Positions 1 to 6,028 of a DNA stretch of 7,154 bases are shown here, in pieces. The DNA is from JAUUZT01 sp964654015 (GTDB taxonomy: Bacteria > Chloroflexota > Dehalococcoidia > GIF9 > AB-539-J10): assembly GCA_964654015.1 (NCBI GenBank), contig CAZZHQ010000125.1, forward strand, positions 1-7,154, given 5' to 3'. Each line of letters starts with the position of its first letter. The first letter of the stretch is position 1. The position numbers and the translations under genes were made by a program. Under the pieces are notes generated by a model that saw nothing but the letters and a program-made list of their open reading frames with translations, was not told the DNA's origin and did not search any database.

Positions 1-229
1 TCCCATGGAGTACGAAAGCTTTCTACCAAATGTGAGCTGCTGCATAAAGCCTCCTATTTGAACCAGGATTTCCTATTTCAATTCTCAACCTGGTCATCAT
101 ACTTTATTGACATTGGTCAGAATAATATGCCGCCGCAACGAAGCTGTCAACGCCACCCCTGCCCGTAATGAAATTAACAATTGCCCGTATTAAGCAAGGT
201 ATTGACGACTTCCCTGCCCATGCATTATG

Positions 230-243
230 GTATATGCATATCC
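230..243. repeat. Palindrome upstream of the first promoter
   Basis: Bases 232-241 read ATATGCATAT, a perfect 10-base palindrome. With one mismatched pair it extends to 230-243. A second ATGCAT lies 14 bases upstream at 220-225, and a CCAT/ATGG inverted repeat spans 218-230. The cluster ends about 8 bases before the -35 hexamer at 252-257, a position suited to a regulator binding site. This role is inferred from placement only, and short AT-rich palindromes are common by chance. Confidence 0.3.
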
Positions 244-251
244 GAATGATT

Positions 252-280
252 TTGACATGCGACAACCTGATTGTAGTAAT
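252..280 (+). promoter_or_regulatory. Predicted sigma-70-type promoter of the first gene
   Basis: A perfect TTGACA (252-257) is followed after 17 bases by AGTAAT (275-280), which matches TATAAT at four of six positions. TGT sits directly before it, giving an extended -10 (TGn). Transcription would begin near 287, leaving roughly 50 bases before the ATG at 340. It is the best promoter-like sequence in the upstream region. Confidence 0.5.
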
Positions 281-339
281 CAAAATACGGCTAATGATGG
301 CTATGAAATTTATAGAGATTGCCTGGGGTACGTTCCTAT

Positions 340-1332
340 ATGCCACATAAAAGAATGCTGAGATATTACTCTAACCTAATTATCTTCGAAAACGGATATA
401 AGAAAGGTTTATTTTGCGAAGGTAAAGGATGGCATATTAACTTTGAGCCCAATCCGTCATGTCACGTTGTTACCGATGGAAAACCTGCAAAGGAAATCAT
501 TGTATACGCACAATCGCAAGACCGTGCACAATATGTTATTGACGCGGTGTTGGCTGCCCATTGCCTTTACAAGGGCGAAATACTAACATCCGAGTTTGTG
601 CCAGTGTTTCCAAAACGCGCCAAGACAATCGATGAGATCGAAAAGCAATTGTGGGCTGGTGGCGGACATACGATAGCAGTAAGTAATTTACCGGTTGCAT
701 GCCTCATCGCTGCCAAAGCTTTGAAAAAAAACTTTTTTAAATACGCACTGTTCAAGAACCTCTTGAGCTGCACGGTTGTTCCCCTAGGGATACGTTCATT
801 AGACCCTGAAGGAGATTGGGAGTCGGGCCCAGCAATATCGCAGCTGCCGAGGGAGCATGTATTCTATGCTGATTCAATAATCTCGAGTTACTCAGTTCTG
901 GAAGAACTTTCCTTCGATATCCACGCGTCAAATAAAACTCCAAGTAAAATAGATGGCCATTGGAATCCGAAGGTCAAGGAGGACCTTGAAGAGCGGCTTA
1001 ACAAAGCTGGGATAAACCTTTCTGAACCTATTCTCTGGCATTTGCGAGATACACCTACAAGAATTGAGCGAGAGCGCAAACCTCCCAGCCTAAAAAGGTG
1101 CGAGTGGGCAAGGTTTAGGGTGAGAGACGTATATCTAGATATAATTGAGGCAATATCTTACGCCAGCTGGCTTCGCAGCAGGGTTTCTGCTCATAAATTC
1201 TCAACGTTGGCCAGATCTTTAACCATCTATGAGGTAGCCAATGTGCAACATCTGGCCAGACGCCTTCTGCTTGAGACACTGGGTTTTTGGCGATTCGGCC
1301 AACTCGACAATTTGGATGTAAATATGGATTGA
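340..1332 (+). CDS. Hypothetical protein, possible HEPN-like C-terminus
   Basis: I do not recognise a named family for this protein of about 330 residues. It looks soluble, with no signal peptide or clear membrane segment. Its C-terminal half is strongly patterned, with WNPKVKEDLEERL, then AGINL, then a helical stretch containing WLRSRVSAH and VANVQHLARRLLLE. R279 and H285 of the 340 start form R-x5-H, within the R-x4-6-H spacing of HEPN ribonuclease domains, and a helix follows as in that fold. This is a weak, inferred link. Start choice: ATG 340 has GGGG at 325-328 upstream. TTG 319 and ATG 355 are in-frame alternatives. The gene is AT-rich compared with hsdR: bases 361-420 hold 17 G/C, against 40 in 2881-2940. 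Codons 724-738 form an A8-C-T6 run. It lies 112 bases before hsdR, which has its own possible promoter, so co-function with the restriction operon is only suggested by position. Confidence 0.7.
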   Translation: MPHKRMLRYYSNLIIFENGYKKGLFCEGKGWHINFEPNPSCHVVTDGKPAKEIIVYAQSQDRAQYVIDAVLAAHCLYKGEILTSEFVPVFPKRAKTIDEIEKQLWAGGGHTIAVSNLPVACLIAAKALKKNFFKYALFKNLLSCTVVPLGIRSLDPEGDWESGPAISQLPREHVFYADSIISSYSVLEELSFDIHASNKTPSKIDGHWNPKVKEDLEERLNKAGINLSEPILWHLRDTPTRIERERKPPSLKRCEWARFRVRDVYLDIIEAISYASWLRSRVSAHKFSTLARSLTIYEVANVQHLARRLLLETLGFWRFGQLDNLDVNMD

Positions 1333-1369
1333 CTTCACCCGGTAATTGAGTAAATGGTGATGCGAGGCA

Positions 1370-1399
1370 TTGAACTCCGTTGGACGACAGGATTATAAT
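1370..1399 (+). promoter_or_regulatory. Predicted promoter of the hsdR operon
   Basis: A perfect TATAAT lies at 1394-1399, with TTGAAC (four of six matches to TTGACA) at 1370-1375 and an 18-base spacer. Transcription would begin near 1406, about 40 bases before the ATG at 1445. If real, it rules out the in-frame TTG at 1370 as the main hsdR start, because that codon is the -35 element. No other convincing promoter was seen inside the operon. Confidence 0.5.
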
Positions 1400-1444
1400 G
1401 CTGATACTGTCTTCAGTAGCCCATTCTTATGCGTAGTGAATATT

Positions 1445-3787
1445 ATGTTTGGTGAGGCTGATACTCGGGCTAAGCTTATCGATCCTGCCCTGCATGCCTG
1501 CGGTTGGACCGAAGATTTAATCCGCCGCGAGGAAACCGCAGGCGCTATCTTTATCGACGAGGGGAGGCCTCGTAAAAGCGCAAAAGGCCGAGTAGATTAT
1601 ATTCTGCGTGTTAAAGTCAACACTGATACTCAGCCCGTAGCTGTTGCCCTTATTGAGGCTAAAGCAGAACATCTCCCTCCCAATCATGGCCTGGAGCAGG
1701 CCAAACTCTACGCCAGCTGCAAACGGCTTAATGTTCCCTTCGTTATTTCATCCAATGGCCACCTCTTCGTTGAATTCGATCGCAATACGGGTCACACCAG
1801 CTCGCCTGCGCCGATAAAGGATTTCCCATCGCCGGCTGCTCTGCGTTCCCGCTATGAGCAGAAGATGGGCTTTTCTCTGGATAGCCCAGCTGCTAAGCCC
1901 CTACTAATGCGCTATTCTGGCGGTGAAGCGGCCCGCCGTTACTACCAGGATGCAGCCATCCGTGCAGCCCTGGAAAAAATTGCCAGGGGAGAAAACCGCG
2001 CTCTTCTGGCCCTTGCCACTGGCTCCGGCAAGACTTTCATTGCCGTCAACTTACTAAAACGCATTGCAGACGCAGGCCAATTGCGACGTGCTCTTTTTGT
2101 CTGCGACAGGGATGAATTGCGCACCCAGGGACTTGGTGCCTTCCAGAATATATTTGGCAGCAATGCGGCGGAAGTATCCGGAAGCAATCCCCAGAAGAAC
2201 GCCCGCATATTGATTGCCACCTATCAAACGCTGAATGTAGATACTGATGATGCGGACGCCAGCTTTCTTACCACTAACTACCCTGAGAATTACTTCAGCC
2301 ACGTTATTATTGATGAATGTCACCGTTCTGCCTGGGGCAAGTGGTCACAGGTGTTGAAGCGCAATAACGACGCTGTTCAGGTTGGACTAACCGCCACTCC
2401 CAGGCAAATTATATTTTCCGAAAAGACCAAAGAATCACAAGCGGATGCTCAGATCACGGCTGATAATATTCGGTATTTCGGTGAGCCTGTTTATGAATAC
2501 GACATGGCGCAGGGTATTGAAGATGGATATCTTGCCGCCTGTGAGATACGCAAGGGGCGGGTCAATCTCGACGATACCGGCATCACTTTGGAAGACATCC
2601 TGGCTCGCAAGCCTGTCGATGCTAACACAGGATTGCCGGTAATGGTGCATGAACTGCGTGCCCGTTACGAGAAGACCGATTATGAAGACCGGTTACTACT
2701 TCCCGATCGTGTGCTTGCCATGTGTCATGATTTGTTTAGGTATCTTATTGAGACTGGTGGTCCCGAGCAGAAGACAATTATATTCTGCGCCCGTGACCGT
2801 CATGCAGATGATGTGGCTGCCACCCTGAATAATCTTTACGCGGAATGGTGCACTAAAATAGATGCACAACGGCTGGAACCCTACGCTTTCAAGTGCACCG
2901 CCGCCAGCGGGGGCGGCGATTACCTGGCTGATCTCAGGGGCGGCGCCCGCCATCATTTTATAGCCACCACGGTCGAACTTCTGACCACCGGCGTAGACGT
3001 CCCCTGCGTACGTAATATTGTGTTTTTCAAATATGTGCGCTCGCCCATAGCTTTCTACCAGATGGTAGGGAGAGGTACGCGCATTGACCCGCCAACCGGG
3101 AAGCTTATGTTCCGTGTATATGATTATACCGATGCCACCCGGCTTTTCGGTGAAGAATTTAGAACGAAGTTCATTGCACCTAAAAAGCCTCCAAAAGGCG
3201 AGCAGCCTCCTCCACCGGAACCGACTATTATTGTCGAGGGTTTTGATGTACGCATCACCGATGCCGGACGATATATAGTTACTCAGGTTGACGGCAAGGC
3301 CATGCCTGTTACAGTGGAAGAATATAAGGAGCGCCTAACGGCCAGGCTGATAGAGGAAGTGCCCACACTTGATGAATTCCGCAAGCGCTGGACGGTGCCG
3401 GCCGAGCGCCGGGATCTCATGGGTAAACTGCCTGACGGCGGGCGGTCCCCCATACTTATACGCGAGCTCGAAGACATGCAAGGCTATGATCTGTATGATG
3501 TTTTGGGGGAATTAGGATACGGTATGCTCCCGCTCACACGGTCGGCCCGCGCTGAGGCCTTCAACTATAAGAATACCGGCTGGCTTTCATCCTTACCCGG
3601 GCCTACGGCGGCCACTGTAAAAGCGCTGGCCGGTCAATTCGCCCATGGCGGCACGGAAGGACTTGAGAACCCCCATGTTTTTCAGACGCCAGAAGTGGTT
3701 AAAGCCGGTGGCCTTTCAGCTTTAAAATCCTTTGGTGCGCCAGTCGAAGTATTGCAGCAAGTTAAAGAAAGGGTGTTCATAACGTGA
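1445..3787 (+). CDS. hsdR: Type I restriction enzyme R subunit (HsdR)
   Basis: This is the ATP-dependent translocase and endonuclease subunit, which joins HsdM and HsdS to cut DNA lacking the host methylation. It has 780 residues from ATG 1445, the size of the EcoAI/EcoEI (type IB) R subunits rather than the longer EcoKI type. The N-terminal nuclease domain shows D51, then E71-A-K73, then Q85 and Y89. The K-to-Q spacing of 12 and Q-to-Y spacing of 4 match the PD-(D/E)xK plus QxxxY signature of type I R subunits. Superfamily 2 helicase motifs follow: ATGSGKT 191-197, DECH 290-293, TATP 316-319, TTGVDVP 514-520 and QMVGRGTR 539-546. A proline-rich linker (580-593) leads into an EcoEI-type C-terminal region. 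A TTG at 1370 would add 25 residues, but the family normally begins near MFGEADTRAKLIDPAL and the TTG lies in a predicted promoter. The Shine-Dalgarno site before 1445 is weak. All key residues are present, so it looks functional. It ends in a 4-base overlap with hsdS. Confidence 0.96.
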   Translation: MFGEADTRAKLIDPALHACGWTEDLIRREETAGAIFIDEGRPRKSAKGRVDYILRVKVNTDTQPVAVALIEAKAEHLPPNHGLEQAKLYASCKRLNVPFVISSNGHLFVEFDRNTGHTSSPAPIKDFPSPAALRSRYEQKMGFSLDSPAAKPLLMRYSGGEAARRYYQDAAIRAALEKIARGENRALLALATGSGKTFIAVNLLKRIADAGQLRRALFVCDRDELRTQGLGAFQNIFGSNAAEVSGSNPQKNARILIATYQTLNVDTDDADASFLTTNYPENYFSHVIIDECHRSAWGKWSQVLKRNNDAVQVGLTATPRQIIFSEKTKESQADAQITADNIRYFGEPVYEYDMAQGIEDGYLAACEIRKGRVNLDDTGITLEDILARKPVDANTGLPVMVHELRARYEKTDYEDRLLLPDRVLAMCHDLFRYLIETGGPEQKTIIFCARDRHADDVAATLNNLYAEWCTKIDAQRLEPYAFKCTAASGGGDYLADLRGGARHHFIATTVELLTTGVDVPCVRNIVFFKYVRSPIAFYQMVGRGTRIDPPTGKLMFRVYDYTDATRLFGEEFRTKFIAPKKPPKGEQPPPPEPTIIVEGFDVRITDAGRYIVTQVDGKAMPVTVEEYKERLTARLIEEVPTLDEFRKRWTVPAERRDLMGKLPDGGRSPILIRELEDMQGYDLYDVLGELGYGMLPLTRSARAEAFNYKNTGWLSSLPGPTAATVKALAGQFAHGGTEGLENPHVFQTPEVVKAGGLSALKSFGAPVEVLQQVKERVFIT

Positions 3788-5013
3788 TCACACCTCACCT
3801 AGATCGAGTAGGACAAGCGATAGCACAATTGCCAAGTGGTTGGCGCGTGGCTCCATTGGGGAAGCTATGCAGTTTCTTAGATTCGAGAAGAATTCCGGTA
3901 AACGATATCGAGAGAAAAAGGCGGATTGCGGGAAAGCCTCAAGCTGATCTTTTTCCTTATTACGGCGCAAATGGTCAAGTTGGTTGGATAGACGATTATA
4001 TTTTTGACGAACCACTCATTCTATTGGCCGAAGATGGTGGAAACTTTGGCTCGGAAGATAAACCTATAGCCTATTCTGTATCAGGACGTTATTGGGTCAA
4101 CAACCATGCACACGTGCTGAGACCGAATCAAGGCATAGATTTTGACTATTTATTGCATGCCCTAAGGATAAGACCTGACCTCATGCCTCTAGTTTCCGGT
4201 TCCACGAGGGACAAATTGAATCAAGAGTTGGCTGCTATCATCCCAGTGCCTCTTCCGCCAACTCTTGCCGACCAAAAACGCATCGCCACTATTTTAAACG
4301 ATCAAATGGCGGCTGTAGAAAAAGCTTGCCTTGCCGCTGAAGCCCGACTGGCTGCGGCTAGAGCTTTGCCTGCAGCTATTATCCAAACGGCTTTCAATAA
4401 CAATATAGGCTCCTATCCGAAAGGACAATTAGGTAAATGTGTTACTAAGATTGGCAGTGGCATAACTCCTTCGGGTGGCCAGTCGGTATATCAGAAATCT
4501 GGCATACCGTTGATTCGTAGCCAAAATGTTCACTTGAATCAATTTGTCGGGGAAGGTCTTGCATATGTCTCTAAAGAAATGGACGTTGAAATGGAGGGCA
4601 GTCGTGTATACTCAGGCGATGTGTTGCTCAATATTACCGGTGCTTCAATTGGTCGTGTTTGCGTTGTCCCTTCAGCTATGTGTCCAGCGAACGTCAACCA
4701 GCACGTCAGCATCATACGGTGCACTACGGAGTTAGTGCCTGATTTCTTGTCGTTTTATTTATCGACACCGCAATTTCAGAAGCTAATAATGAATTCTCAA
4801 GCAGGAGCTACGAGACAAGCGTTGACCAAATTAATTATCGAGAATTTCGAGATTCCCATTCCTCCATTAGACAAGCAATTACACTTGGTAAAAATGCTGA
4901 ATAAGCAACTTGAGTTCACAGATACAATTATCCATAAGTTGGAAAATGAACTGATGACGATTGGTTCATTACCAGCGGCCATAATGCGGTTAGCTTTTAC
5001 AGGAGGCATGTGA
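3784..5013 (+). CDS. hsdS: Type I restriction enzyme S subunit (HsdS)
   Basis: HsdS is the DNA-recognition subunit that sets the bipartite target for both methylation and cleavage. The 409 residues have the standard two-half layout. The first target recognition domain (about 18-155) is followed by a central conserved helical region (about 156-205). The second target recognition domain (about 214-360) is followed by a C-terminal conserved helix (about 361-405). The halves repeat: IPVPLPP (153-159) matches IPIPPL (357-362), and LPAAIIQTAF (195-204) matches LPAAIMRLAF (396-405), 201 residues apart. The two domains differ from each other, so an asymmetric target is expected; its bases cannot be read from sequence alone. 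It starts at GTG 3784, overlapping the hsdR stop as GTGA, with AAAGGG about 10 bases upstream. The next in-frame Met is residue 134, too far in to be the start. The gene is intact, and no second or inverted S copy is present in the window. Confidence 0.95.
   Translation: MITPHLDRVGQAIAQLPSGWRVAPLGKLCSFLDSRRIPVNDIERKRRIAGKPQADLFPYYGANGQVGWIDDYIFDEPLILLAEDGGNFGSEDKPIAYSVSGRYWVNNHAHVLRPNQGIDFDYLLHALRIRPDLMPLVSGSTRDKLNQELAAIIPVPLPPTLADQKRIATILNDQMAAVEKACLAAEARLAAARALPAAIIQTAFNNNIGSYPKGQLGKCVTKIGSGITPSGGQSVYQKSGIPLIRSQNVHLNQFVGEGLAYVSKEMDVEMEGSRVYSGDVLLNITGASIGRVCVVPSAMCPANVNQHVSIIRCTTELVPDFLSFYLSTPQFQKLIMNSQAGATRQALTKLIIENFEIPIPPLDKQLHLVKMLNKQLEFTDTIIHKLENELMTIGSLPAAIMRLAFTGGM
5001..5006 (+). promoter_or_regulatory. 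Strong ribosome binding site of the Mrr-like gene
   Basis: A perfect AGGAGG lies 8 bases before the ATG at 5015. It is inside the last codons of hsdS (TGGM end), so ribosomes finishing hsdS arrive directly at it. It fixes the downstream start and is the strongest such site in the window. Confidence 0.85.
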
Positions 5014-5014
5014 C

Positions 5015-6028
5015 ATGGCTGAGCAAGAGAAGACAATCTGGGGGATACATGCGGGTAAGACTGGTGACGCTGATAGCCTTTTCCTCAAGCATAATTTCAT
5101 AGCTCTCGGATGGTTGAAGGTGGGCGATTTATCAAAGATCAAAGCAGACAGGGAAGAATTCAAGAAAAAGGTAGCTCTTGTTTATCCGGGTAGCAAACCC
5201 AGGACTATTATTACTTATGCCGGAGAGTTATATCGTTTTGTCCATGAAATAAAAACCGGAGACTATGCTGTATTCCCGTCGAAACGAGATCGGCAAGTAC
5301 ATATCGGAGTTGTTGATGGTGAGTATAAATATGACCCTTCCATAGAACAAAGTTACCCTAACTTGAGGTCCGTTAAGTGGCTGAAATCCATCCCGCGGAC
5401 TCAATTCACACAGGGTGCTCTTTACGAGATCGGCTCTGCGATGAGCCTGTTCCAGGTGAGAAACTACGCCGACGAGTTTTTAGCCGCGTTAAAAGGGAAA
5501 ATAGAACCTCTTCCAGCCGATCATGACGATACCATAAAGATTGTTGCAGAGGATATTGAGGAGACTACTCGCGACTTCGTCTTGAAAAGATTAGCTCAAG
5601 AGTTAAAAGGGCATCCGCTTGCAGAATTTATAAGCAGCCTCATCAATGCCATGGGATACCGCACTCGTTTATCAGCGGAAGGCCCCGATGGGGGGATCGA
5701 TATTATTGCCCATAAAGATGAATTGGGGTTTGAACCGCCCATTATTAAAGTACAAGTGAAGAGTACCGACGGCAGCATTGGTGACCCAACTGTCTCTGCG
5801 CTTTATGGCAAGGTATCAGGTGGTGAATTTGGTTTGCTGATTACGCTGGGTACTTTTACCACACAGGCAAAGAGCTTCGCTCGCAGTAAGAGCAATCTCC
5901 GTTTGATAGATGGCGACGAATTGGTCATGCTTATCCTCCAGCACTATGAGCAATTTGACTCCCGATATAAGGGGCTTCTCCCCTTAAAACGCGTTTACGT
6001 GCCCGAATTGATCGAGGAAGAAGAGTAA
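5015..6028 (+). CDS. Mrr-family restriction endonuclease with N-terminal domain
   Basis: A predicted nuclease of 337 residues in two parts. The C-terminal part (about 195-310) is a Mrr catalytic domain: helix FISSLINAMGY (205-215), then GPDGGIDI with D229, then VQVKS with Q247 and K249, the D-(Q/E)xK metal-binding core of this superfamily. The N-terminal part (about 5-155) is separate, with IWGIHAG, FIALGW, then GDYAVFP and QVHIGVV strands. It resembles the PUA/EVE-like domains that read modified bases in some restriction proteins, and I recall this architecture from the predicted Mrr-cat group COG4127. An acidic linker (about 165-190) joins the two. Mrr relatives commonly act as type IV enzymes that cut modified DNA; that role here is inferred. 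It begins one base after the hsdS stop behind a perfect AGGAGG and overlaps hsdM by one base, so it belongs to the type I operon. Its acidic EEE tail is encoded by the hsdM ribosome binding site. An alternative is an accessory nuclease that works with the type I complex. Confidence 0.88.
   Translation: MAEQEKTIWGIHAGKTGDADSLFLKHNFIALGWLKVGDLSKIKADREEFKKKVALVYPGSKPRTIITYAGELYRFVHEIKTGDYAVFPSKRDRQVHIGVVDGEYKYDPSIEQSYPNLRSVKWLKSIPRTQFTQGALYEIGSAMSLFQVRNYADEFLAALKGKIEPLPADHDDTIKIVAEDIEETTRDFVLKRLAQELKGHPLAEFISSLINAMGYRTRLSAEGPDGGIDIIAHKDELGFEPPIIKVQVKSTDGSIGDPTVSALYGKVSGGEFGLLITLGTFTTQAKSFARSKSNLRLIDGDELVMLILQHYEQFDSRYKGLLPLKRVYVPELIEEEE
6014..6020 (+). promoter_or_regulatory. Ribosome binding site of hsdM
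   Basis: GAGGAAG lies 7 bases before the ATG at 6028, inside the last codons of the Mrr-like gene. Together with the TAATG stop/start overlap it supports translational coupling and the chosen hsdM start. Confidence 0.7.

Larger units (their letters stand above)
1..339. other. Upstream region without a convincing gene
   Basis: No recognisable protein, tRNA or other RNA gene is visible here. Frame 1 stays open from the window edge to a TAA at 166-168 and could be the 3' end of an upstream gene. The peptide resembles nothing I know, and 55 open codons can arise by chance. The region contains a direct repeat TCCTATTT at 52-59 and 71-78, an imperfect palindrome TGAC-ATTG-GTCA at 108-119, and, near its end, the palindrome and promoter listed separately. 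I saw no terminator hairpin. Confidence 0.5.

Noticed and set aside
107..112. Perfect TTGACA hexamer
   Set aside because: No acceptable -10 lies 16-18 bases downstream; the only TATAAT-like bases (TAATAT 123-128) are far too close.
1..168. Open frame 1 from the window edge to TAA 166-168, possibly the end of an upstream gene
   Set aside because: The 55-codon peptide is rich in Ser, Cys and His with no family resemblance. Chance openness of this length is plausible, so it is only mentioned in the upstream entry.
202..231. TTGACG-N18-TATGGT as a promoter
   Set aside because: It is a weaker match than the TTGACA with extended -10 at 252-280 and lies further from the gene.
168..350. 60-codon open frame MKLTIARIKQ on the + strand
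   Set aside because: It has no recognisable domain, overlaps the promoter and the start of the better-supported downstream gene, and is short enough to arise by chance.
3784..5013. Phase-variable hsdS inversion or recombination system
   Set aside because: There is only one S gene, no invertase gene and no long inverted repeats. The repeated helix regions match in protein, but their codons differ at third positions.
5903..5931. TTGATA inside the Mrr-like gene as an internal hsdM promoter
   Set aside because: The hexamer at -10 spacing matches TATAAT at only three positions.
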